A stretch of DNA of 64,000 nucleotides from Plotosus lineatus. Taxonomy: Eukaryota > Chordata > Actinopteri > Siluriformes > Plotosidae. The DNA is taken from assembly GCA_024760905.1 (NCBI GenBank), contig CM045734.1, positions 1,053,467 through 1,117,466 on the forward strand, in the 5' to 3' direction. The notes under the pieces were generated by a model, which ran no database searches, was not told the origin of the DNA, and saw only the letters and a program-made list of their open reading frames with translations. Positions 10,140-36,507 of this stretch are shown piece after piece; the first letter of the stretch is position 1, and each line of letters opens with the position of its first letter. The translations under genes were made by a program, and so were the position numbers.

Positions 10140-11262
10140 ACTCTTTGTTAAATGTGATAAATCCTTCCCTCTGCACTGGTTATGTCCGAAATCCTTTAAA
10201 CTAACAGTTATCAATCCTCTGATTAAAAAAACAGATCTCGACCCATATCAATCGTCCAACTACAGACCTAATATCCACCCTCCCTTTAATCTCTAAGATC
10301 TTAGAAGAAGCTGTGGCACAGCAGTTATGTTCATATCTTTGTAAGAATAACATTCACAGAATGTATCAGTCATGTTTTAGTCCTTGTCATAGCACAGAGA
10401 CAGCACTCAAGGTGGTAAACAGCCTACTGGTGGCCTCCAACCATGCCTGTGTTGCCATACTTGTGCTACTTGACCTTAGAGCAGCCTTTGACACTATTGA
10501 TCACATGATTCTCCTTGACAGATTAGAAAAAGGTTGTTGGAGTCAAGGGAACCGCCCTCTAATGGTTTAAAACTTATTTAACTGACCCTTATCAGTTTGT
10601 AGATGTAAATTGTGATTTCTCTGTACGTTCTAATGTTAAGTTTGGTGTTCCACAAGGTTCTGTCCTAGGCCCGTTGCTTTTCTCTCTATACATGCTCCCT
10701 TTGGGTAATATCATTCATGATTATGGTACTCACTTTCATTGTTATGCTGATGATGCACAGTTATATATTTCAGCAAAGCCAGATGAGAAACATCAGCTTA
10801 ATAAAGTTGGGAAATGTGTAAAGGACATTGGACACTGGATGCTTACTAAATTCCACCTTTTAAAATCTGATAAGAGAGAAGTACTTGTACTCGGATCTCA
10901 GGAGACTAGAAATAAAGTTTCTGATAATGCAGTGAGTTTGGATGGTGTTTCAGTCTCGTTATGTGCAGCAGTAAAGGCCATTGGAGTGATTATTGATGCT
11001 GGTCTTTCATTTGAAGCTCATGTAGATAATATTACTTGAGTTGTTTTCTTTCATCTCAGGAATATTGCCAAAATAACAAATATGATGTCACTGCATGATG
11101 ATGTACTGAAAAGCCATCAAATTATGTGCAATCCTCTAGCCACATATCTTTAGAGCTCTGTTTCTGAGTAAAATAACAACACAGGCATCACTACGGAGCT
11201 CATTCATTCAATCATTTCATTTGATCCAAAATGTCCAGACCAGACAGCGTTTTTATTAAATC
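10140..11262 (+). mobile_element. L2-clade LINE reverse transcriptase remnant
   Basis: RT motifs appear in order: KKTDLDPYQSSNYRP-like text at 10225-10270, then AQQLCSYLCKNNIHRMYQS and HSTETALKVVNSLL (10313-10440), LVLLDLRAAFDTIDHMILLD (catalytic Asp) and GVPQGSVLGPLLFSLYMLPL (10640-10700). HFHCYADDAQLYIS follows (YADD active site, 10732-10770), then a DKREVLVLG-type thumb. Frameshifts break the frame near 10530-10570 and 10625, and stops follow after 11036. The style matches the L2 (Maui-like) elements of fishes. It is 5'- and 3'-truncated. Confidence 0.85.
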
Positions 11263-11809
11263 ATGACAGATTTAAAAAATCAAATTTTAAATTCTGCAAT
11301 TTCAGATCAGATATTCTACAGCAGTAGTTTTGTTGTGTGCATGTGTTGTGAGATAAGCACTCAACATTCTGCTGTTTTTTTTTTTTTACAAGTTTTCTTT
11401 CTAATTGTCAAAACATTATCATTGTTTTTTTTTTTGGTTTCACGTGAGATAAATAACTTATCTCTGACAGGACTGTCTTCCTTACTTGTATGATAATAGC
11501 CAGCTGAAATATAAACAATACTGTACAGTATATGAATCTTCCAGGGAAGACTTGTGTGGTCTGCACTGCTCATTTCCACTAGCATTGAGAATGTTGATTT
11601 TTTTTTTCTTAAAAAAATAAAATTAAATTAAAAAATAAATAACTAAATTGAAGGTTCATAACAGCATTATGTTCTGATATTAGTGTGAACATTTTGTTAA
11701 AATCAATTTACAAATATAGGTGTTGCTGATTAACAATAGCAAGTCCCTTGTAATCACAAATTTATGTTTTGTATGAAAAACCCAGAATTTTATTTAATAC
11801 TAAACCATT
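11263..11809. other. No gene; homopolymer-rich AT sequence
   Basis: Poly(T) and poly(A) runs at 11380, 11425, 11600 and 11630. No supported feature. Confidence 0.4.
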
Positions 11810-11925
11810 TATATTGACAGTATTTGACAGACATTTTTATCCAGAGCAATTTACAATTATCATTTTTATACAACTGAGCAAAAAGGGTTAAGGGTCATGC
11901 TCAAGGGCCCAACAATGGGATCATC
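11810..11925 (+). repeat. Common fish repeat fragment
   Basis: Contains tgacagacatttttatccag, agcaatttacaattatc, acaactgagcaaaaagggtt and tcaagggcccaacaatggg. This is an eroded copy of the same widespread fish repeat as at 4316. Confidence 0.6.
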
Positions 11926-12550
11926 TGAATTGAACAGGCCGGCCAAAGAATAAAAACTGACCAACAGAGCATAAGATACCTCTGGCATGCACCTGACTAC
12001 ATTGAGAGCTCTATATGGTGTCTGGGGTTGTCACTGTCCGCGCTATCGTCTGTCATCAACCTTACTTTTCCTGAACTGCCTCTCAACCTGTCAAGTTATT
12101 CCAACCAAACTTTCACATCATCTCATTTACAATGTGCCCCTCATTCCATCAATTTTTGGACTTTTCCAGAAAGAAACATGGACTTTGTCATTGTTTTACA
12201 GCAGGCTTGCAATTGTTACTCTACAGCTTCTCCAAGGTCAATAAGTGAACATTTCTGAATGAATGTGCATCAGAAGCCAAAATACGTATACAAAACCTGT
12301 AGTCTTAAGCTAAGATTCCATATGCACAGTCTAAATTTTACACAATGTTCTCACGGGTATATGGTATACATAACATGTGCTGGCATGATCCTGTATATTT
12401 ATAGAACCCTGGCACATCAACTCTTTGTTTCATGTCTCGTTCTGAAAAATGGCAACAGTGTGTACACGCAGCTTTTAATCTGTAAATAAACAAATTTTAA
12501 GAAAACAAAAAATATTAAAAGGATTTTCATTTGTCGAAAGAGCTGTTTGA
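11926..12550. other. Intergenic, no gene seen
   Basis: Several short open frames (11987-12244, 12259-12489) show no domain and no conserved splice or start context. Confidence 0.4.
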
Positions 12551-12872
12551 GCAGCAGCGATGGCCCGATGATCAGGTGATGGATTACCAATCCCAAGGTC
12601 AGGAGTTTAGGCCCCACTATTACCAGGTTCTCACTGCTGTCCCACCAGTGAACTAACTGGGTTATCAAGGGCCGGCCGTGTCTCTCACTGTGTGTGATGA
12701 GAAGGTCATGTAAAAGAGCCATTGCTGACTATCGTCAAGAGGAGCTGCATAGCCTTCAGCGTATTTCTGCTCTGCGATGGCCTGTTCACGGTGTAATCTG
12801 CCCACGCCCACAGTCAGCTAAGATGGGCACCTCCGGCCCCCTAATCGAGATTAAGTGGCTCAGAAAATGAAT
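12551..12872 (+). repeat. tRNA-derived SINE (head 1), L2-type tail, diverged
   Basis: An eroded A box region (ggcccgatgatcaggtgatg) and the body words gttatcaagggccggccgtg and atgtaaaagagccattgctg. The L2-type tail follows (tgcgatggcctgttcacggt, ctaatcgagattaagtgg). Confidence 0.8.
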
Positions 12873-13811
12873 GTGAATAGTTGGACTTGTGAATAATGAG
12901 TTTGTCTAATCGAAAGGAAACTCATTTTCAGAAAATTATAAATTTTCTGGAGCATGGCTTGTGTAGTTTAAAGTGAACAATCCCCCCTCGCTACAAAAAT
13001 ACATTAAAAAGTAAATTCAGTGTAAATTCTAATTTTACAGGTTTGGTTTATACTGACTCCCAGCATCAATCTGAACTACTGTATAATTTTTTTCCATCCA
13101 TTTTCTCTCACATTCGGTTCAGACACAAAAGCGAAAAGTTCTCATCACGTTCACATCACACCCAGAGCTTCACACTTTTAATAATGTCAAACAAAGCCGT
13201 CGGTTTATCCTTCTCGTGTGAGGAAACTGAACCTTTTACGAAAATCTCACTGCAACGACCTTCTCACATTTAACAACCTCTGAGGAAACACAAACAAAGG
13301 GTAAGGGTAGGGGGGGTGGAGTTACTTCTGTTTCCTCTCATCTAAAGGTCCAGCTCACTGCATTGAATCTGGTTTCCATCAAATTGAACCTTAAACTTGG
13401 CCCTGCCTTCTGGTTGGTGATTGGTGGAGTGCATTTCCAGCAGCCAAATCACAGCTCGCGGCGCGAGTTGTCTCTTCTGTGATTGGCAGTGTCTACGCGC
13501 ACCTTTCTGATTTTCGTCAAGCCAGAGTGTGTTCCCAGCTTTCTTCTGGTTTTGTTTTTTTTGGAAAAAAATAAATAATAAGATAACAGCAGGAAATTAT
13601 ATTTTATAGATGTCTGCTGTAGTTTCTGTCCGTTCTTTGCTAACTCTCACACACGAAAATCATAATATAGCCTCAAAAATACTGTAAAAATAGTATTATT
13701 ACAAAAAATTCCATTACATTTAAAAATCACATTATTAGATACAATACGTGCATGGTTAATGGTCTGATGTCTCTTCCAAAATACCACATAATTCAGACAA
13801 AAGTTGAGTTC
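12873..13811. other. Intergenic; GC-richer patch with CCAAT elements at about 13400-13520
   Basis: Position 13410-13490 contains ggttggtgattggtgg, agccaaatcacagctcgcgg, cgcgagtt and gtgattggcag, meaning inverted CCAAT boxes with a few CpGs in otherwise AT-rich DNA. It could be an old promoter or a repeat-borne module. It lies about 2.1 kb upstream of slc1a5. Confidence 0.3.
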
Positions 13812-14133
13812 AGTTCATTTTCTGTAACCGCTTAATCCTAATTAGGGTCACGGGAAGGCTGGCGCCCATCCCAGCCAGCTTCGGGCAAGGGCAGAGTACA
13901 CCCTGGACAGCAGGGCGGAAACACGCCGACGGCTTTGCAGCCTACTCTTGTCGAAAGTCAGCAATGGTTCTTTTACATGCCTCACACCAGAGACAGTGAG
14001 AGACATGGCCAGCCTTTGATAACCCAGTTAGCTGCACTGGGGAGGACCGTGACAACCTTGTGGAGAGTGGGAATCGAACCCCCAACCTTTGGATCAGCGA
14101 TCCAGCGCCCTATACCAAAGACCACCACTGCAG
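13812..14133 (-). repeat. Full-length tRNA-derived SINE (head 1) with L2-type tail
   Basis: On the minus strand the head (gcagtggtggtctttggtat; B box gggttcgattcccac) and the standard body are followed by the L2-type tail ending in aattaggattaagcggttac and agaaaatgaa. It pairs with the copy at 5985, which has the same head and body but an RTE-type tail. Confidence 0.87.
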
Positions 14134-14162
14134 GCAAAAGTAATAATAATAATTATTATATA

Positions 14163-14165
<3 letters not shown>

Positions 14166-14195
<30 letters not shown>
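14166..14195. repeat. (TA)n microsatellite
   Basis: Left flank of the palindrome region. Confidence 0.95.
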
Positions 14196-14198
<3 letters not shown>

Positions 14199-14255
14199 TT
14201 TCTGAGTAGATCCTTCCGTAGGAGAGTGCTCAATACTTTTTGGTAGAGCAAATAA

Positions 14256-14368
14256 ACAAAAATAAAAGGACAGGACAAAGACTTTCTATTGAAACTCCAT
14301 TTATCACTACAGATCTGTAGTGATAAATGGAGTTTCAATAGAAAGTCTTTGTCCTGTCCTTTTATTTT

Positions 14369-14371
<3 letters not shown>
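14256..14371. repeat. Perfect 116-bp palindrome, no spacer
   Basis: The two 58-base arms are exact reverse complements, centred on acaga|tctgt between 14313 and 14314; position i always pairs with 28627-i. The outer arm sequence is acaaaaataaaaggacagga. The right arm runs directly into a long (TA)n tract and another lies about 60 bases to the left. It can form a long hairpin or cruciform. It may be a real foldback or an assembly or cloning artefact. Confidence 0.95.

Positions 14372-14436
<65 letters not shown>
14371..14436. repeat. (TA)n microsatellite
   Basis: About 33 TA units immediately right of the palindrome, then (CA)/(CATA) units. Confidence 0.97.
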
Positions 14437-14445
<9 letters not shown>

Positions 14446-14562
14446 ATACATTTTTTCCAGAGGAAATTGCAGTTAAATTGAGTGTTCGGGTGGAATATAA
14501 CGTTATTAAATGGTTGATGCATTATAATTACTAATTACTACTTAGACATTTAAATAGGAGGC

Positions 14563-14837
14563 AGTGGTGGTCTAGTGGTATAGGGCGCTGGATCGCTGAA
14601 AGACGGGCCATGTCTCTCATTGTCTATGGTGAGAGGTTCATGTAAAAGAACCATTGCTGACTTTTGTAAAGAGTAGCTGCAAAGTCGTCAGCGTGTTTCT
14701 GTCCCTTGCTAAAAAAGGGTTGTGACAGGAAGGGCATCCGACATAAAAACCTCTGCCAAATCAAATGTGCAAATCAGATAATTCACTGTGGCGACTCCCA
14801 AGTAAAAAGGAGAAAGCCGAAAGGAAGACAAACAGAC
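14563..14837 (+). repeat. tRNA-derived SINE (head 1), RTE-type tail, internally deleted
   Basis: The A box (tggtctagtgg) is present, but the sequence jumps from tggatcgctgaaa directly to gacgggccatgtctctcatt, so the B box is lost. The RTE-type tail is complete (gacaggaagggcatccgaca, tcactgtggcgactcccaag, gccgaaaggaagaca). Confidence 0.85.
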
Positions 14838-14964
14838 TACTTAGACATTTAAATGCCAATATCCTCCCAAAATCCATGTGCTGTGTTTTTCGGTGTGAGT
14901 TCACTGTGTTGATTACAAGCTGAGTTTTATTTATTTATTTTTAGTCCTCATCCCTGAACTATCT

Positions 14965-14993
14965 CTCATCTCTCTCTCTCTCTCTCCCTCTCT

Positions 14994-15046
<53 letters not shown>
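14965..15046. repeat. (CT)n then (TA)n compound microsatellite
   Basis: About 15 CT units followed by about 25 TA units. Confidence 0.95.
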
Positions 15047-15049
<3 letters not shown>

Positions 15050-15333
15050 CTATATCTATATACAGTATATATAAGACCCCGAGCTTGGGATCAGTAATCC
15101 AGTAGCCTACTGCCGGCCCACCACTGCCCCGATATATCAGGATGTGATACAAAAATTATATAGGAGCTACTCACTAGCTTTATGTTCTCAGATTGCGTGA
15201 CAGTTTTGTAAAAATCCATTAAGTAATTATGGCAAGTGCTTTCAGAGGTGGTGACAAACTCCATGTTTTGCTGCGTAAAAGTCTAAAAAAATGTATTTAA
15301 TACAACAATAAAAGAGGAGAATGAACAAAAGTC

Positions 15334-15342
15334 TGATGTAAA
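15334..15342 (+). promoter_or_regulatory. Possible CARE (ATF4-C/EBP composite) element upstream of slc1a5
   Basis: The word tgatgtaaa fits the TGATGxAAx consensus of amino-acid response elements, about 295 bases before the slc1a5 start codon. Mammalian SLC1A5 is a known ATF4 target. A 9-base match to a degenerate consensus is expected by chance fairly often. Confidence 0.2.
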
Positions 15343-15449
15343 TAAGGGTTTGGGAAGTTGACTGGTTGAGGATCAGGAGGAGTGAATGTTGTTCTTTGAG
15401 AATAATTATCGGGTTGAAATTCAGTACTGTGCATGTTCGGCGGATGTAA

Positions 15450-15629
15450 TTCACGCGCCACATCAATAGGTGGCAGTCATGCGCAAGTTGTTTTCCAACT
15501 ACCGTAGAAGGAAAAAAAGCAGCCACACAAACGTCACACGCGCAGAAGGGAGCGTGTCATTAAGGCGGGCAGCACCGAGGTCGGAGCTCGCTTACAGACT
15601 CGTGTATTGTTTTAAAACCCGACCCAAGC
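15450..15629 (+). promoter_or_regulatory. slc1a5: Likely slc1a5 promoter-proximal region / 5' UTR
   Basis: CpG-richer DNA directly upstream of the start codon (cacgcgcagaaggg, gcgggcagcaccgaggtcgg). No TATA box is obvious. The transcription start cannot be placed by eye. Confidence 0.4.
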
Positions 15630-31694
<16,065 letters not shown>

Positions 31695-32656
31695 CTAGAA
31701 CACAGTGACTTTCACACGTTTGAAAAAGACTACAATGTAAAGAGAATTCAGTTCCTGTAAAGATATATAGGGCGTGAACGTACATGATATAAATATGCCA
31801 AAAGGGGACTTTTAAACAGAAAACATTTTCATTACGAGGGTTTCACAATTCCACACTATTTATTTTTGATATTTTGGTAGTGGATTTTCTTTTCTTTTTC
31901 TGCTCTTTTAGTACCTGTAATAGGCTGGTCCTAGGTCTAAAATCCTTTTTCAAGTCTCGATTGTTCATAGTTTAATTAGAAAGATTATTCAAGCTTCTCG
32001 CTTGTTATAAACAATTAAATAGGCCTTTAAAAAAACTCAATTATTTAATGAAAAAGAACTGGGTTAAAGTTTGATGTATAATTTTGCAAAAACCTTGAAC
32101 TTAAACTATAAATAAAACCTGTATATTTTATTTATAATTCCTGAGACACTCCTGTTTGATATCAAAGTGTGTACGACAATCCTCTTCTGAATTAAGTATT
32201 TTCACAGCTCAGGATTTTTGGTCAGACGTTTTCAGTATCGTTGCTACGTGTGTTGATTTTTACAATTTTTGAATACCCCGAGGAGGCAATAACTGCTCTC
32301 TCGAAACATTTAGAAATTGGATGAAATTTCCTACTGCTTGGTTTTCTTTCTTTCTTTCTTTCTTTCTTTTTCTAAGACGGTCCGATCAGGGTTTTTTTTT
32401 TGTTTTTTTTTTTGTTTTTTGCACATTTAAAACCAGCCCTGTAATCAGTACTGTTCAGTATGCCAGCAAAACCAACAGGATACTGAGAAGTGTCATTACT
32501 CCACGGTACACGTCTCTGTGTAATCTATTGAAGAAAACACATCGATGGCTTTATCATTCCAATAGTTGTGAGCAAATTGATAGCAGTTGTGCTTTTGATG
32601 CCAAAGAAAGAGTATCCTGCGTTTCCATAATGTATGTCCCTGATATTTTAATAAAG
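31695..32656 (+). other. slc1a5: Probable slc1a5 3' UTR
   Basis: AT-rich sequence after the stop codon with candidate polyadenylation signals: aataaa in ctataaataaaacctg (about 32110) and in ttttaataaagtaattt (about 32650). Which is used cannot be told. Confidence 0.5.
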
Positions 32657-33973
32657 TAATTTTTATGATGTTGTGGTTATCGTTTCTGTGATTGTGATAT
32701 TAGACTGAATTTCAAGCTCGAGCTGGACTCGGAGATGTGGACTTTATTCGTAGGAACAGAATAGAAAAAGACGTGAAACAAACCTGGGATTGTAAGAAGC
32801 AGTGTATAAACTTATCATTTATTATCAAGTGTCTCATTCACGCATTCATAGATGTTGTCATTAACAAATGGAGATATTGTTTTGGTTACGAACTAAAGGA
32901 ATGATGAGGAAATGTACTTATAGTCCTGTGAAAGGCTTTTTCTCCTTTAGTAAATTTCTCAAGTGATTTTTCTTTTAATAATCAGAGCAAGACTTCACAG
33001 CATTTCTAAACATCCTAGTTTTATTTTGGATGCTTATATTAATTTAATTTGCGATCTGAAACAAAGACATTCACCAAAAAATAAACTCACCAGGGTGAAA
33101 ATGCTCCTCACTGCAGGGGCCACGTGTTCTGCAGCTATCACATGATTTCTGATTTTATTTTATTGGTGTTAATCACTCAATCTTTGTTTTCTTTAAAAGA
33201 TTTTTCATCATACATTCCACTGGATATCAAATCAAAAACTTTTAAAGTCAAGATTCATACACAAACAGACCTTTTGCTTAAGTCACAATTAATTGGGCAG
33301 CACAGCATGAGGTGACGGACCAGAGATCCTCAGTGTTTACATCAGTAAAAACAAATTTTATTCAAATTTAATTCTAAAGTGAGACTTTCATAGAAACTGG
33401 TCTACGGGTTGCCAGAGATTAAACAAATCCAACAGGATAAACAGTGCATGTTATTTACTCATAATGCACAGGTTGGTTCAGTAGAAATCGCTCCAAGATG
33501 AACATTTTTAATATTGAAACTATCATTAGACTAATAAAAACAAAAGTCTTATCGTATGAAGTAAATGTTTGTGTGGTGTGAGTTTCTTTGTTTTCACAGC
33601 CATGTGGGTTTTTAACAAAGTTCATGTCAGGTGTATGTCAAATGGTGGTACTGTATTATATTCTGTAATAATTAAAGTGGGTTAAAATGATATTTCCTGC
33701 TGCCGGTACAGTCGGTATTGTTATTGTACACGGAGGCTGTATAATTAGCCGCACCGAATAAGGATATTCGGGGGTGGGTCACTTTACTTCAGCAAAGTGC
33801 TCTGTTTAAATATAAATCCACCTTCTCACTTTTTCGACAGCTTTTCACATTTTTTACATTTTTGTCAAGTTTTTTTTCTGGAAGTTGAAAAACCTGCTCC
33901 TTGTATGTAACCACAGGCTGGATATTAATGGTCACTATTGCAAAAACAACGTCTGGTAGTTCTTTTGGCTGTA
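32657..33973. other. Intergenic, no feature recognised
   Basis: AT-rich, short open frames only. Confidence 0.4.
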
Positions 33974-34836
33974 CAGTGCTACCTCACTTTACGAAATTAA
34001 TCCATTTCAGCGCCTTTTTCGTAACCTGCATTTTTCGTAAATTGAACCGCATTTTACATGTTAAACGCGTGATTCATTCCAAGGCTCCCAATACTACCCC
34101 ATAAACCCTTCAAAAATTATAAAAGTATACCTTTTAACACCTGCTTCTGCTTCAATATCGTACCGATGGTAGACAGGTTTGGCCATATTTCTTTGCGATA
34201 TCACTCGAGCCCGTTTCTTCTTCTCATTCGCAGCGGATATCACACGCACTCGCGTGTATTGACCATGTCTTCTTAGCAGAGTCATAATCTTACAAGTGTC
34301 TATGGAAGGTTAAAAGCCTGAGTCAAGAAATAAAGTATAAAACAACAGTAACTCTGTCCTTTACACGAAAAGCATTATGGTAGATGCAGCTCCATAACAG
34401 CCAATGGGAGGGAGCTGCGACATCACCCCTAGCCAATGGGAGGCCAGCGGGGCAGGATGTTAGGAGATAGCCAATAAGAGGTAGCTGCGTCATCCCTCCT
34501 AGCCAATGGGAGGCCAGCGGGGCGGGATGTTTGAACATCATTGATGGTAGAGCAGCTCGTGCATTTTTTTAAATGTTTGAATGGCTTGTTTGAATTTTTA
34601 AAATGGCAGTTTCGTGGTGGTCTAGTGGTATAGGGCGCCAACCTCTGCCAAATCAAACGTGCGAATCAGATGATTCGCTGTGGCGACTCCCAAGTAAAAG
34701 GGAAAAAGCCGAAAGGAAGACAGACAGTTTCATAACGTGAACTTGTTTCGTCTCCAGAGACAAAAATTTTAGGAAAATGTGTTTCGTAAGCTGAATTTTT
34801 CGTTTGGTGAGACTTCCGTAAAGTGAGATACCACTG
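33974..34836 (+). mobile_element. Tigger/pogo-type MITE with nested mini-SINE (863 bp)
   Basis: TA-flanked. Left end cagtgctacctcactttacg; right end the complement of gtaaagtgagataccactg. The CCAAT / ctgcgtcatccctcctagcc / ggggcgggatgt module is present twice in tandem (34401-34465 and 34470-34535). The element lacks the GT microsatellite of its relatives. Confidence 0.88.
34614..34724 (+). repeat. 111-bp mini-SINE (A box plus RTE-type tail only)
   Basis: ggtggtctagtggtataggg runs directly into cgccaacctctgccaaatca and the RTE-type tail (tgtggcgactcccaagtaaa, gccgaaaggaagacaga). The B box and the whole body are missing. It is flanked by the 7-base duplication cagtttc (34607-34613, 34725-34731) inside the MITE, so the short form itself was probably inserted. 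Confidence 0.82.
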
Positions 34837-36507
34837 TAATTCACAAAACACTCCAGTATTAAATATTGCACAGATAAAATCATCAAACCTCAGGTCAAAC
34901 CGTACACTGACCCACGTGCTTGTCCTGAACTAATCTATTTTCAGGAAAAAAATAAAATAAAATAAAAGCATATCTGAGTCCACGTGATGAGGTAGAATGT
35001 TTGTTAGTGGAGGTAGATGGGTTGTGTTGTGGGACTCGGACATTGGTGCTTGAAAAAAAAAAAATCACTACATGCACACATCACACAAAGTGATCACACT
35101 ATTCTTTTAAATATGACATGAGTGAATATCAGGGAAGATTTTCAAATTTTAAAAAAGTATTTTTAAAGTTAATTATTAATATTTTTGTAAAACATAAATT
35201 GGAAAAATAAAAGGATCCAAGGTGAGTTTTTTTTTTTTCGTAACAAGAAACCAAGAGACTAATAGGTGGGCCTGTGCCTGTGGGTTTTGGAACCCATCTC
35301 AAAGAAGGTTGTAATTTTATATATTTATCATTTAAAATCTTTATACCTTTGTTTCCTTCAAGAAATGTCACTGAACAGGCTTGCTGGGTTTCATGAAAAG
35401 TTCCATTCCATCTCAAAAACAACCAACTAACTCACTAAATAAATAAATAGTTCTGTTAGTTAAATGCTCTTTTTTCTTGTACAGTTTGCATTAAAATGAG
35501 AACATGCATGTATTTATAATGTACAGATATTATGACCTCAGTAATCCTCCTTTGTGGGCTCTGCTCCAATAACATCAACATAATCTTGACACTATAAACA
35601 ACAATTCTTGTGCACTTTAAATGTTCTTCTCAAAAACACACTTGACTAACATGCAGTGTGTGAATCTGTAGAGATAACTTGTAAACATGAATATGGGATG
35701 AGATCACAGAACAAAAATTTCAGCTTTTGTTTCCTGATGTCAAGATGTTTAAAAACGTTTGGAACGTGGCAGCTTCTGTTTGAAAACACATGGTTTCCGT
35801 GTTTAAAACCCATAGACGAGGCATTCCTCATTGCTCAGGTGCAGGATGGTTATTCAATTTAACCGAAAAGCCTGCGAATGTCCTTTCTTTGTTGGAGATT
35901 CGTTGTGAAGATTACGTTCATGTTTAAAAAGGATAAACGGAGCCGAGCATAAACGAGGCAAATTTACAGAAATCTCATTCGAAGCCAGTGCAACAGTATG
36001 AAATGCGTATGTATGTAATAAAAGGTGGCGGGGTTTAAATGATACACGCCGATATTCAGGTCGTTTTACAATAATTTATGAGAATCTTTGGACACATACA
36101 ATATGTCTTATGTTCTTAACTGTCTTGCAATAAACTCTGTGCTTGGACACAAACCAGATGGGAATGTTTAGTGCATGCAATTTGCAGATTGTTTTCATTT
36201 GCATTAATCAGGTAAAGAGCAGAGAAGGAAGCTTTATTTTTTTTTTTTAAAGAATATTTGGTGCTTGTAGACAGTGATCACCTCCACGTGACAGGGTGTA
36301 TGTACACAAATCAAAGTATGAAGGAAGAAAGGATCTTCTGATGATCCAAAACTTGCTATCTCCATCATGCTTCACCACTGAGCTTGTATCAGATTGTGTA
36401 CAATTCTACTACCAATCTGCTGCTGAAATGCCAAGTTAAATTACACTTTCATGCAACTTAATCATGCAACAAGACAATGACCCAAAATGCACTGCAACTC
36501 AGCAAAG
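34837..36507. other. Intergenic, no feature recognised
   Basis: No conserved frame seen. The interval separates the 3' ends of slc1a5 and fkrp, which converge. Confidence 0.45.

Noticed and set aside
14156..14522. Open frames encoding Tyr-Ile repeats around (TA)n tracts
   Set aside because: They are translations of microsatellite DNA; similar frames occur at 25700-25900 and 47490-47870.
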